Positions 12,000 through 23,560 of a stretch of DNA of 64,000 bases are shown here, in pieces. Origin of the DNA: Azadirachta indica (Eukaryota; Streptophyta; Magnoliopsida; Sapindales; Meliaceae); NCBI GenBank assembly GCA_022749755.1, contig CM040442.1, forward strand, positions 13,552,457 to 13,616,456, written 5' to 3'. Under the pieces are notes generated by a model, which was given only the letters and a program-made list of their open reading frames with translations, did not search any database and had not been told where the DNA came from. The translations under genes and the position numbers were made by a program. Each line of letters opens with the position of its first letter. The stretch's first letter is position 1.

Positions 12000-13930
12000 A
12001 TTAGTATCAGAGTCACGTTTATATTAGTATAGGGTTTTAATTTTGATGCATGTACGAGTGGGTATTGCATTACTTTTTTTCCTTTACTTTCATAAATGGT
12101 ATATTTTGTTGTATGATAAATTTTGTGTATGATCTTTTGGTTATTAATTGTATAGTTTCCTAGAAGTTAAATTTAATTAATTTTTTTATTTTAATTAGAT
12201 TAAAAATTTTGTAAACCCATAAAGGGTATAGGTTCAATGTAATTTATTTTATTATGTAATTATTTGGGAAATCTTAAAATTAGAGTTTGTGAAAATACAA
12301 AATAGAAGAGAAGAGGGGGTTATAGTGGGTAGAGTACGCACTGCCGCAATTTGCAAGGTAATAACAAGGCGCTGACTTTCAGCCCTTGTTAAAGCAGCAT
12401 TCGGCAAGAATGCTACTGCTTGGGGAAAAATTACGGCATGAAATTTTTTTGATAATTATCAATTAAGTCCTTTTTAGTCTACTTTTATAAAATCCCTTAT
12501 AGTTTAATTAAATTTTGCTTGTGGGCTTGCTAAAAAAATAAAAAATATATATTTTAGATATATTATTTTTAGGCTTTTTGGGCTATTTAAATAAAAAAAA
12601 GGTTAAAAGTTGAATTGCCTTACTATTATTAAATATTGAGTTTAAGAAAAGTTTTTGAGCTCATACGAACATTTATTTATGAAGATTTATTAAGATGGGT
12701 TTGTTGTAGATTTTAGAAGACTACTATTTTAATTGGGCCTGTGAGTCTGTATACCTTTATAATTTTAATTAATTATTTGGGTTTATATTTAAATATCCTA
12801 AGGAACTTGCCCAAAGTTAATTAATTGTTAATTATTATTTTTATAAGGTATGTGATACGATAACATGATCATACATAATATCATGCCATTCATAATACCC
12901 ACTCATTATCATTATTGAATGTCATGCATGCATGTCATCATTTCCTTTTAATAGTTAAATATGAATAATGATTATAATTAATTAGATTAATTGAAAAGAA
13001 TAATAAATTAAATAATGAGTAATTATGTTTTATAATTAAACTCAATGATTATCTCATTTATTTAATTGGGCTTATCTAAATTAATTGTTAATTTTTAGAT
13101 TAGCCTATATTATTCTATTTTTAATAAAATGTGATTTTATTAAATATATGATAATTATTTAGGCCCATATTAATAGAACTAGATTATCCTAAATTGTTAG
13201 GTCCAATTAGATTGGAATAAATTATAAACCTAGGCCCAATTAGATTGGATTCTATTAATCTAAATAATTAACCAACATATAATTAGATTCTATATATCTA
13301 GTAATTATTAATATGAGATATAAGTAATTTACTAGGATTATAAAACATAAGAGATTTTATAAGAAGAAACACAATTTTTTTTTTTTAAATAATGAGTGGG
13401 AGAGGGATATATGACAATATATCCCACAGTCTCCAATGTTAGTACAATACTGTGAGATATAGGTAACGCCTTGTGACGCTTAGATTTTGTCCTCCCTACG
13501 AAGGGTATCTATGCATATTAATATCAAGGTTGGCTTCCTAGTGATAGGGTTCAGATAATGTATTTCAAATTTGACTTAACCTACGGCGACATTTTTGAGT
13601 TAAGTTATTAAAATCCAAAACAATAGATTACACTCATGAAGATACAAATTAAATTGTTAATTGTATCTTGACCAAAAATAACGATAATTAATAAATGACT
13701 GAAAATATAAGATATCTTGAATTTCATTTATTAATTGAGATAGCCTCAATTCAATTATATTAGTGTGACCTACGTTATAGCGGCACATTAATTGTAAAAT
13801 TGAATTATTGTGATTTAATAATTTAATTATGTGTTTATCATATGCATCATGCATCATGTTTACTATTCCAACAAATGTTATGATAATAAGTTAAGTATAT
13901 TAAACGTTATATTTAATTATTTTAGCAATT
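12000..13930 (+). other. Leader of Copia-1 between PBS and gag
   Basis: Non-coding, AT-rich sequence except for a higher-GC island at about 12330-12430 (around GGCGCTGACTTTCAG). A short minus-strand open frame at 13657-13857 has no recognisable content. The leader is long for a Copia element, so other insertions may be hidden in it. Confidence 0.45.
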
Positions 13931-14780
13931 ATGTCTGCAACTAATCCTATTATCACTTTACTTGTAAACAAAAAGTTAAATGATGAAAATTTTATAAAAT
14001 GGAATAGTAATATGAATATAATATTGATATATGAGAACCAAAAGTTTGTTTTCTTTGAGAAGTGTTCTTCAAAACCTGCTGCCAGTGCACGTCGTAATGT
14101 GCAAGAGCGATATGATAATTGGATTCAAGCCAATAATAACGCCCGCTGCTATATGTTAGCTAGTATGAATGACGTGTTTAGATAGAAGCATGAATAGATG
14201 GAGACTCCATATGAGATATAAGAGCCCTTCTAGGCCATGTTTGGGCAACTCTCAGATCAATTGCATCATGAAACTACACGTAACTACATGAATGCAAAGA
14301 TGAAAAAAGGTGTTTTAGTTAGAGAACATGTTTTGCATATGGTGAATTACATGAATAAGGCAAAAATCCATGATGTGACCATTGATGAGCATACTCAAGT
14401 TAGTATTATACTTGAATCATTATCACTGGCTTTTACGCAGTTCAAGACGAACTATATTATGAATAAGCTGAATTATAACATGACTTAGCTACTTAATGAA
14501 CTGCAAACCTTTGAGGTTATCTCTAAAGAGAAGCCTAAAGAAGGTGAGGCAAATGTTGCTGAAAATAGGCCTGCTTCCTTTAACAAGAGCAAAAAGAGGA
14601 AAAATACAAAAAATGGTTCTAGAGCACAATCTAAGAAAGCCAAGAAAGGCTCCAAAGATAGTAAGAACAAAACACTAACAGAAAATGTTTCCACTGCGGA
14701 GTTGATAGGCACTGGAAGAGAAATTGTAAAAGGTATCTCTTTGAGTTGAAGGACAAGAAGAAAGGTAAATCGAATTTACT
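13931..14780 (+). pseudogene. Copia-1 gag (capsid and remains of zinc knuckle)
   Basis: The start MSATNPIITLLVNKKL followed by DENFIKWNSNMNIIL is the usual N-terminus of plant Copia gag. A stop comes after 84 residues (about 14183), and the gag core continues in the frame at 14237-14488 (MFGQLSDQLHHETTR, ILESLSLAFTQFKTNY). A lysine-rich stretch and a damaged CCHC knuckle follow near 14690-14730, where DRHWKRNC can be read. Gag proteins form the particle that carries the element RNA. This copy is broken by stops near 14183 and 14486 and by a frameshift in between. Confidence 0.8.
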
Positions 14781-15738
14781 AGTTCTAGAAGCTTGTTTAG
14801 TGGAAGATAATTTATCTCCATGAATAGTTGATTTAGGAGACACTAATCATATTTATTCTTCATTGCAGATGCTTAGTTCTTCCAAGGAGCTTGCTGATGG
14901 AGACTTCACCAGGGAAATGGGCAATGGAGCAGTGGTTTCTGTATTAGCAATAAGGGTTGTTCGTTTACATTTTCAAAACAAATTTATTGTTTTGAACAAT
15001 GTTTATTTTTTTTCTGGTTTTAGAAGAACTTTGATTTTAGTTTCTAAATTGGTTGAACAATTATTTGGCATTTCATTTAATGATAATTAGATTGTTATTT
15101 CTAAAAATGGTTTAAATATTTGTTCAGCAAAAGAAGAAGATGTGCTTTATGTTTTAAGGCCAAATGAACGACCATTGCTTAATACAAAATTATTCAGAGT
15201 AGAAAATTCTAAACTTAAAAGGCAGAAAGTTTTCAAAGTGACGAGACATATATTTGGCACCTCAAGTTAAGTTATATTATTTTATATAGAATTAACAGAC
15301 TCATAAAGGATGGTCATTTAAAAGAACTAAATATTGGTACTCTACCTGTCTGTGAATCTAGTTTAGAGGGTAAAATGATTAAAAGACTTTTCTCAACAAA
15401 GGGCAACAAGGCCAAAGAACCACTCAAACATGTACATAGTGATATTTGTGGCCTATTAAATGAACAAGTTAAAGGTAGTTATAAACATTTTATCAGCTTT
15501 ATTAACGATTAATCTAGATATGGCTATGTATACCTAATGCAAAAAAAATCCGAAACTTTTGGAAAGTTTAAAAAATTTTTAGCAGAAGTTGAAAAACAAT
15601 TAAGTAAATTACTTAAAACTCTTCGATCAGATCGAGAAGGTAAATACCTTGATTCAGAGTTCAAGGATTATTTGTTGGAGCATAGGATTTTATCCCAACT
15701 TACAGCACCTGGAACACCACAGCAAAATGGTGTCTTTA
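14781..15738 (+). pseudogene. Copia-1 pol fragment: protease and N-terminal integrase
   Basis: The protease active-site box is degenerate (VDLGDTNHIYSS, where the family has DSGATNH), so the catalytic triplet is lost. Protease sequence continues to about 15087. The gag-pre-integrase and integrase regions follow: HVHSDICGLL near 15430, ISFIND near 15495, LRSDREGKYLDSEF near 15630 and TPQQNGV at about 15715-15735. The D and D positions of the DDE integrase can be seen, but the glutamate would lie just past the break. Stops interrupt the frame near 14822, 15088 and 15510. Confidence 0.78.
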
Positions 15739-15740
15739 TG

Positions 15741-15935
15741 TTTAAGTTTTACTTGTCATGTTTTAGGAGTTTTCATTTGTTTATTTGTTAATATTGAGTT
15801 TGTTTATTTGAAGTCTTTTTTTTCTTAGCCCTTATAAGTACAGCCCTTCTCTTATAAGATTAGAATTGTTTTGATGAGCTTGATTTTGTCTCGGTTGAAT
15901 GGAAAGTCAATGATATTATTGATTCTTTTTTCTAA
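15741..15935 (+). repeat. Dispersed repeat family R1, copy 1
   Basis: Beginning TTAAGTTTTACTTGTCATG, this segment recurs at 18465-18605 (same strand), and its right part recurs inverted at 18887-19012. Shared landmarks are AGGAGTTTTCATTTGTTT, AGCCCTTATAAGTACA and TGTCTCGGTTGAATG. It starts three bases after Copia-1 integrase homology stops, so it belongs to whatever truncated that element. I suspect the non-coding part of a Gypsy element, but cannot prove it. Confidence 0.7.
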
Positions 15936-16130
15936 TGCCTCATCACCCTCTTGATTCATTTTTTTTTTTATTTTGCCTTTTAGTTCAATTGGTTTACAAA
16001 ACGGTAAAATCAAAAATATTTGAAATATTGAAGGGTACAATCAAAATTTAAAAGATATTAAAACAATTATAGAGATTAATGGGGTATTAGTTCAAAAAAC
16101 AGGGGGATAATAAACATTCTCCCCTTTATA

Positions 16131-16350
16131 AATGCTACTTATAGTCCAATGATAGCATTTATGCAAGGCAATTAGAGATCATTAGGTAACTTTTTCTACA
16201 TGCTATTAATTCATTATTGTAGCATCCAATTGATGCTATAAAAGGTATAAAATTTTAGTTACGTTGGCTAACATAGCATAAGCCAAAATGCTACCGATGA
16301 CATATGGTAGCATTTTTCATATGCTACAACATATAAGTTTCCTTGTAGTG
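16131..16350. mobile_element. CACTA (CMC) transposon terminus with subterminal repeats
   Basis: The segment ends at 16350 with CTTGTAGTG, the reverse complement of CACTACAAG, the standard end of CACTA/En-Spm elements. The 220 bp before it hold at least nine copies of an ATGCTA/TAGCAT word in both orientations (near 16131, 16151, 16199, 16220, 16233, 16272, 16287, 16307 and 16319), as expected for the subterminal transposase-binding repeats of this superfamily. The opposite CACTA end was not found, so the element is truncated or its start lies inside later insertions. No transposase sequence was seen. Confidence 0.7.
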
Positions 16351-16900
16351 CCCCCTTGTTTTCTTTTTATGGTGTTCCCTTTGCTTCAACTAAGCTCATC
16401 TTTCAAATATACTTGTTCTTTACTCCCTTAAACACACTCATCTTTCAAACTTTCCTCAACCATCTATACTTTCCAAACATCAAAAACCTTCAAAATTCAA
16501 ACCCAAGAAAAACCAACCATTACCAATTCAATTTCAAAAATTCCCAAAACTTTCCAACATAGTAAAACCTTGGAAAATTGAGGCGAATGCAAGCAAATGA
16601 ACTCTGAGTTTGGATTTCCACACAAATGTCAAGTAAGTTTCTACTTGAAAGCAACTTCGTTCTTTAGTTTTACAATTTGGTGAGAAGTTAGAAGATGGTG
16701 ATTATGGTGGAAGTAATGGAAGTGTTGGGTTGTTGATTTTGTTTGGAATTATTGTGGCTATTCTAAATTGATTGTTAATTTAGAAGTGTTGGTGTTATTT
16801 GTGGTTAATTTTGGGTGAAAAATGGAGGTTAGAGATTGAAATTGGGTGGGTTTCTAAATTGCACACCAAGTATTTGATAAAATGTTTTAAGTGATGTTGT
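16351..16900. other. Non-coding sequence, no gene supported
   Basis: An open frame at 16356-16562 encodes a Phe/Asn/Pro-rich sequence with no family resemblance. The rest is AT-rich with several GGTGTTGG-type words. I see no element ends. Confidence 0.4.
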
Positions 16901-18370
16901 ATGACTTGTATAGTGTGTGTGCAATACCCGCAAGTATACTGTATCATAACAAGTAATATAATGATAAGAGGATGTCGATCATACGAGGAATGCTACTCAA
17001 TTAAGTACCGAAAATAATTAATTTTAAATTTATTTCAAGAAATCGAATAATTTGAGTGCGAAAATAAAATAAACAAAAATTAACTACTTAATAAACTAAT
17101 TAAAATATGCAAATTAATGGAATAATTTAGGGCAAATAATTTCATCTTAATTAGTCGCATCCAATTCTTCAATTGATGTTATTTTGATTTAATATCTGTA
17201 TACCTTGTTAATTATTCTAATTTATTTGACAATCTCTCTCGAGATCAGTCAAAACTATTTCGCATCTAGTAATTTACTATATCTCTATGTGAAATTAATT
17301 AAATGAAAGTGTATTACGATTAGGGATAATTTTCAATTAAACTACGTAAATCATATTAGTACATCTCTATCTAACGTGCAATTTACGGTATTTATCAGAC
17401 GGTTTAGATATAATATTCATTTCTCAGCTCATATCAATTCACATTTCATTCAAATACTGGCTAAATATTTAAAAGTATTAATTATCATGATAAATACTCA
17501 ATACAGGATATCAAAAAAAAAACAACACAATATTAGAAAATGAATGCTTCTAATAGATTAAATCATTGTCATAAGAAAAATAAATTTAGCCAAACATAAA
17601 ATAGAGTTCAAGATTACTCATAAAAAATTTAACAATCAAATACATAATGTCAGTCAACATAAATTGTTCAATTCAATATGAAATTAAAAAGGGAGATAAA
17701 GAAAAACTAGATGAGGAGAGTTTGAATCCACAATGTTGATGAGAATCTCTCAATCTCCAGATGAAATCCTGCTTCTTCTTGTTGATTTTTTCTTCTCTCT
17801 CTCTAGCCACCTTCTTTCCCTTTTCCCTCTCTAGAACTCTTTTTCTCCTCTTAGATATGGTGGCTCCTCTTTGAAAAAATACGAAAATCTAAAAATACCT
17901 CTAATCTCGTTACTCATTTTAATTTAAAAGACAAAATCGCCAAATTTAAACCCAGGTGGCGTAGGGGCCTTAAGGAGGTAGAAGGCATGGCGTGGGCGCA
18001 GCATTAATTTTGCCAACAAAGGCAAATCATGCGGCATATTTTAATTGGATCCCTTTACTTTTAATTATTTTTAATTTGGATCTTTATTTGATGTTTTTAC
18101 ATTTTAATCTTCATTTGTTTGCATTTTGATCCCAAAAAATAAAACTTTGTGATTTCCACGAATGGTTAGTAAACATGCTTTTATGCTCCGTTTACATGTT
18201 TTTCATGTTAAAACACATCAATACCTACAAAGTAAAAATAAAATGCTTAAAATAAAATAATTACTTAAAACATACTAAATAACATTAAGTATGCTACTTA
18301 GTAATAAATGATTTAAGTATAATTATTTAACAAAAATTAATATGTCAAGTGAAGTTGAGCAAAAAATTCT
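16901..18370. repeat. Probable non-coding part of an LTR retroelement
   Basis: The block from about 16912 (GTGTGCAATACCCGCAAGTA) through ATGATAAGAGGATGTCGATC and ATACGAGGAATGCTACTCAA to AAAACACATCAATACCTAC near 18210 reads like a dispersed repeat I know from many plant genomes, usually next to Gypsy elements. There is no open frame of note. A local GC-rich stretch lies at 17950-18010. The assignment rests on recall of the family and not on visible LTR ends. Confidence 0.35.
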
Positions 18371-18464
18371 TAGAATTCATCATTGGAAACACTAAGGAAT
18401 TTTGGAATTGCTTTATTGAATATAGTGAGTTTTCCACCGATCACACACAAAATCTCTTTTGGTT

Positions 18465-19012
18465 TAAGTTTTACTTGCCATGTTTTAGGAGTTTTCATTT
18501 GTTTGTTTGTTAATATTGAGTTTGTTTATTTCTATTCCTTTCTTTCCTTAGCCCTTATAAGTACAACTCTTTTCTTTTGAGATTAGAATTATTTTCATAA
18601 ACTTGAAAGGATCAAATGCTCCAAAGATGGCATAATTCATTTCTCTAATGAAATATCCCTTATAAATTCGCCTTAAGTGACCATTAACTAAGTTCGAGAG
18701 CTCGTTAAAGCTTAACATCCTTACCAAATCACATAAGCTTTCTCTAAATTTCTAAACAACAAGCAATTGTGACTCGGTGCTCAAAGATTTTTGAGGGCTT
18801 CTTTAGTAAAATAAATTTGTTAACAAATCAAAACAAGGACTTAGACAACATTTATTATTTTCTACAATTTAAGTGTTCACAATCACAATAATATCATTGA
18901 CTTTTCATTCAACCGAGACAAAAGCAAGTTTATGAAAATAATTCTAATCTCAAAAGAAAAGAGTTGTACTTATAAGGGCTAAGGAAAGAAAGGAATAGAA
19001 ATAAACAAGCTC
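18465..19012. repeat. Fold-back structure with 88-bp inverted arms
   Basis: Arm 1 (18518-18605) and arm 2 (18925-19012) are reverse complements over 88 bp with a single mismatch, at the fourth base of arm 1. The 319-bp loop is not self-complementary. Arm 1 continues leftward, and arm 2 (read in reverse) continues inward, into the two flanks of repeat family R1 as seen intact at 15741-15935. The structure is thus two partial R1 copies head to head. A transcript through it would form a long perfect hairpin. Confidence 0.9.
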
Positions 19013-19990
19013 ATCTATAAACTATTAATCCTTATTTCACCCATTTTGAGTGTAATTTTCTTTGTTTTTGCCCTCATAACAGTTAAATAAACCAAAATTC
19101 ATGGCACTTTGTTTTAGCACCCTAAGAGCTTATATCCTTTTTAAAGTTATTCAATTAAGGGCGGTTTGGTAGAGTACAAAAAATAAGCCATCATCTTATC
19201 GAGTAATCAGGTCTCACGCTTAGGTAAGGGTAGAGAACTTGCGTTAAAAGGTAAGCATAAGGCTAAAAAAAAAAAGAAAACCCAAATTCTTACCGAGTAA
19301 CTGGGCCTCACACTTAGGTAAGTGTAGAGAAGTCCCATCAAAAGGTAAAAGCAGGGCAATTTTAAAAAAAAATATCTAAATAAATAAGTGTGGGGCTGTG
19401 TATATTCTCCGCACACAAAAGATGTTGGATAGGAAATGGAGAGGTGAACAAAGAAAGGAAGCATTGGATTGAAAAAAAAGTTCTAACAAGATTAAGGTAA
19501 TTAGGGTGCTGGAACTTTACTTAAAAAATCTAAAATCCCCTACCTTTACCTTGGCCTATCATTACAAGCCGTACAAGTTTTAAAGATCCTTAATGAAATG
19601 TCCTAATTCATTAGTAGAGAGTGACTTGAAGACTAAGTATATAGAGTTTCCTAAGTGTTCAAATTGAGCTTAATTGTGAGTATAATCTAATTCGAATTAA
19701 AAGACAATCAAGGATGAGTGGCACGCACGAGGAACCTTTGGGTAAAATGATTTTTATTCTTCAAGTTATATTACGGGATGAATGACTGCATTTTGAAAGT
19801 TTCTTAATATAAGTATAATAGTTGATCTATGAGGTTTGATATTGCTTTGACAAAAAGGTTGCTCAATTGTAAAATTTTCTTGGATAATTTTCCCCCAACT
19901 CTTTTTCATATTGGTTTGATTTGGTTGAGGACAAGCAAATATGCAAGTGTGGGGGTATTTTTTTGAATTAAAAGGGACATTATAAAAATT
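19013..19990 (+). repeat. Gypsy-type 3' non-coding region with polypurine tract
   Basis: Two internal direct copies of a CGAGTAA..GG..CTCACRCTTAGGTAAG unit lie at about 19199-19235 and 19299-19335. Near 19924 GGTTGAGGACAAGCAAAT leads into AAGTGTGGGGGTATT, a form I recognise as the end of the spacer and the polypurine tract just before the 3' LTR of plant Gypsy elements. A related arrangement lies at 41150-42130. The LTR itself is cut after a few dozen bases by the Copia-2 remnant. No coding region is left. Confidence 0.5.
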
Positions 19991-20039
19991 TTTGATAATA
20001 CAAAAAGTTTCCTAAGAAATATACAATATCCTGTAATAT

Positions 20040-22445
20040 ATTGGCCGTCGAGTAGTTAGCTATCCAACCAAATCTGCATCAGCCAATTCTATTCTATTGG
20101 AAATTTGGCAGGTCGTACACTAAATAAGCCAATCTTTTCTAATATGTCTAAGGAATATGTCCGCTGACAAATGGGTAGAAGATTAATTGCATAAAATAAG
20201 CAACCAAAAACTCGAATATGACAACAAATGGGTGCCTTTTGGTGTAAAATTTCATATAGAGACGTGTGAGAAAATAATGGTGTTAGATATTGGTTTATGA
20301 GATAACAGGTAGTTTATGTGATTTCCCACCAAATTTTTGAAGGCATATTTGGTTGAAATCGAAGTGCACGACCCACATTCAAGAGATGACGGTGTTATTG
20401 CTCCACTACATCATTTTGTTGATGTGTACCAGTGCAACAATGCAAAAAGAAAAAAAAAAAGTTTTCTCTTCATTAGAAAAGGAGAATATTGACGTGAATT
20501 CATTCCCAATTTTAGATTAGGGAGCTTTAATCACACAGTTGAATTGAGATTTTACCTGAGACAAAAAAAAGATTTCAATAAAGATTGTGTCTCGGATTTA
20601 AAATGTATAAGATAGACCTATATAAAACAAGAAAATCATCCATAATAGTCAAAAATATCTTGCCCCAGTATGAGAATTAATTCTCTGAGGTCCTTAAATA
20701 TCGCAATGTGTTAAATGAAAAGATGCAAGTAATAAAATAGAACTACAAGATAATGGTAAACAATTCATTTTGCTAATGTATAAACATCATAAACATGCTA
20801 AGAATAAAAAGTATTTATGGAATTTTCCTTGATAATTCTTAAAGTAGAGTGGATGAAGTGTGCCCACATCATTAATTTTAAAGGCTCGAGCTACAATTGA
20901 TGTCGTGCACTAGGTGTGGATTTTGGCTAGGTTTAAGGTAGTATAGCCAGTTATATTGCTTGACCAAGCCTATTGTCTTCTTTATGACCATGTCTTGCAG
21001 CACAAGAATTGAGATAAAAAATTACGTTACATCTTAGTGCTTTAGTGGGCTTGCTAACTGATAAGAAATTAATTCAAAATTTTGGAACATGTAGCACCCT
21101 ACCAAGAACCAAATTAGAGGATATTTTGACAAACCTTTTAGATCTAACCTGTACTTCATCACTATTTGGTAACCCAATGACACGATGATCAATGTTTGGT
21201 ATAAGATGTGTGGGTGAGAATATTAATATATGATATGTTGCATCGTTATCTATGATCCAATATAAAGTCAAAAATGAACCATGCTAACATGTATTACAAG
21301 TGGGTGTGACTATACTTTGGCATTTGCAAGGATTGTTCATTACCATTTCCTTTGTCAAGCAAGGCCATTAGTTGATTGTACTACTTAGTAGTGAATGTTA
21401 CCCCTTCTGTAGTTGGTCCTTTGAGTGAATAAAGGATGTCGGTTTGAACATTGTTTGTAACAGATGTATTAGCTTCCTTTTCGGCTGCAAGTTCTTTTCG
21501 TCAATTCGTAACTTAATGGTAATCCATGCAAGTAGAAATGAGATGGCCTTCTCGTTTGCTATAGCAGACTTAAGCTGCCTTTTTAGAGTTCTATTTTCCT
21601 ACACTATAAAAGGTCGATTCATTTTGGCTATGTGTGAGGATTGCATCACATAATGGCCAGCATTTGTATCACGCTTGGCAACTACACCTGCTTGTTGTTC
21701 TTAATGTATCAAAAGGGCATAGGTCTTATGAGTATCTGGTAGAGGTATCATCATCAAGATTGTTTCTCGAATGATTGTGTATGATTCATTTAGTGCCATA
21801 AGAAATTGTATATAGCCCGTTATTTTCTTCTTGTTTAGCAAGGGCTTTTAATCCTCCATAACAACAACAAAAGGGCTTTTGATATCAAAGGTTATGTCAT
21901 AGTCATTGATTGGTTTTGTCAATTTGAAAGACTTTTTCTTCGTCATTGATGGTTTACAACCGCAACCAACTTGTCACCAAAACCTTCAATGTTTTAAGAA
22001 AATTATCTAATCTTAATGATCACTTGTTCAATGAATAAAGGCTCTCTTTGCTCAAGTTTATTATTCTTTTGTTGTGGGAAGCACATTTTTCTTCAATAGA
22101 TGGCTAGATTTCTTGTGCAATTGGTTCACTAATTATCATGGTCAATGAACTTCAATCATCAAGCATCTGAGCCAAGTCATGAGCAATCCGTAATTATTTG
22201 CCCAAAGAACAAATTCTGGATTGGCAATCTTTTTTCCATCTTCCTTCATGGTCTTTGATGGTGCTTTAACATCTGACATATGGTGACCAAGACTTTTTTG
22301 AATAAGTGGCAGAATTTGAAAGCTCTAAAGTAATTTTCTGTGGTGAGTTTACTGGCAACTAAACTTGAACAGTGATGAAAGGATTGAATAGACAGTGTAG
22401 GTTCAATGTTTGATCTTGTAACCATTGCTTTGATACCACAAAGAA
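20040..22445 (-). mobile_element. Copia retrotransposon remnant (Copia-2), minus strand
   Basis: Reading leftward from a PBS (TGGTATCAAAGCA, complement at about 22425-22438): a gag fragment with PTLSIQSFHHCSSLV near 22370, a damaged zinc-knuckle segment near 21540, the protease box YWIIDNDATYHI at about 21225-21260 and then VLHVPKF, and integrase pieces. In the integrase part THQQNDVVEQ near 20405 is the TPQQNGVVER signature, followed by HLLNVGRAL near 20375 and a piece like the LRVFGC region near 20200. Many stops are present. RT and RNase H are missing because homology ends at about 20040. The protease serine-glycine is replaced by Asn-Asp, so it is inactive. Confidence 0.72.
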
Positions 22446-22700
22446 TTTTTAAGAAAACATACATGGAAGAAGTTTTTCTTCTTTCTTGATAAAATTTTTT
22501 TTAAGCTTACAAGGATTAAATAGATACAAGAAAAGTTTAATAAGGGATGTTGCAAGGAATTATTTGTTTCTAAAGAGAGATTGATCTTTTAGACATTGAA
22601 GATCTTCTAGTTGTTGATTATTTCTTCATTGATTTTTTCCTTTATTATCTAGAGTCAATGAGACATAAAGCATCATGATCATTTTCCCTTTAATGATGGT
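22446..22700 (-). repeat. Probable 5' LTR remnant of Copia-2
   Basis: Sequence directly upstream (on the minus strand) of the PBS. It should be the 5' LTR by position, and it contains a T-rich stretch and TTGTAAGCTTAAAAAAAATT on the minus strand. No second LTR is available to fix its length, so the outer boundary is a guess. Confidence 0.4.
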
Positions 22701-22789
22701 GATTTTCCCTTTATTGACTAGACTTAATGAGATAAAAAAAATTATGATTTATCCTTTTTATCTCTTTCCTTATCACAATCAAGGTCTCT

Positions 22790-23560
22790 CTATCCTGAAC
22801 AGAAACAACAATCCCTATAAACAAGACTGGTATGCCTCATTCTTTGCCAAACATCGCCTTGGTGCATATAAAGAGGTATTTCATATCCCTGATAATGTTA
22901 CTTTGAGATTGCCCGAGGACAAAAGAGTATCCCAGTTAACCATTTGGCAATGAGATTGCCTTTGGTAAGGAACTTTTCTTCGTCGGGGCAAGATTTCCCT
23001 TCTAGCCTAATTTTGCGAGGCTCTTCCGTACCTTTGGCATTACCCTATACTAACTACAACTTCAACCTGACATATCAATTCAAGGTTGTATGTGACCTGG
23101 GTCGAGGTAGGAAACTTTGAGCCCACGGACGATAAAAGTATGTATACAATAAAAAATAACCCCTAGGTTGACGTGGCTGGTATTATCTACAATCTTGAAA
23201 TAAGCATAGTGAAAGGTAAAGCCTTCTATAACAAGGATTGAAAGAATAAGTGATTTTTTGTCGGGGGTAAAAACAGTTCATCCCTGATGTCATTAGGTCT
23301 TAATGGGAATGTCACTAATAGCTTTCTAGATGAAAGTTGCTGCTATTTTGATTGTTTTGTGTAGTTTGATTATTTTTGTATTTTTATTTGCCTGAGATGA
23401 CTTGTTTCCTTAATGTTATTTGCAACAATTTGGAAGAACAAGCCCTTTCTTGCTTCCATTTTAGAGAAAAAGATTAAAGCTAGTCGTGCTTTTGCTAACA
23501 GCTAGAAAGAACTTGTAGGCGTTGCTGACAACCTTATTGGCTTAGGTATTGTCATTGTTG
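22790..23560 (+). pseudogene. Degenerate gag-like protein of 'putative gypsy-type transposase' kind
   Basis: An open frame to 22953 ends YKEVFHIPDNVTLRLPEDKR. After a stop, pieces in other frames read GKELFFVGARFPF (near 22965) and NKFFVGGKNSS (near 23255), and a helical, lysine-rich stretch follows near 23420-23575. The order, a short N-terminal segment, then F-x-x-G-x-x-F-P, then a W/F-F-V-x-G-x motif, resembles the Transposase_28-type domain found in gag of large plant Gypsy elements. The resemblance is by eye only and the gene is clearly broken. Confidence 0.35.

Larger units (their letters stand above)
10286..15738 (+). mobile_element. Copia LTR retrotransposon remnant (Copia-1), 3' half missing
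   Basis: The order is 5' LTR (10286-11999), a primer-binding site, a leader of about 1.9 kb, gag (from 13931), a degenerate aspartic protease and part of integrase. The PBS-like ATTAGTATCAGAG at 12000-12012 matches the initiator-Met tRNA type apart from changes at its left end. The coding part has several stops and frameshifts. Integrase homology stops after TPQQNGV at about 15735, where unrelated repetitive DNA begins; reverse transcriptase, RNase H and the 3' LTR are absent downstream. The element is therefore dead. The integrase-before-RT order cannot be tested here, but the protein signatures are of the Copia type. Confidence 0.8.

Noticed and set aside
13657..13857. 66-codon minus-strand open frame ahead of Copia-1 gag
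   Set aside because: It lies in the leader of the retroelement, on the other strand, without any recognisable content.
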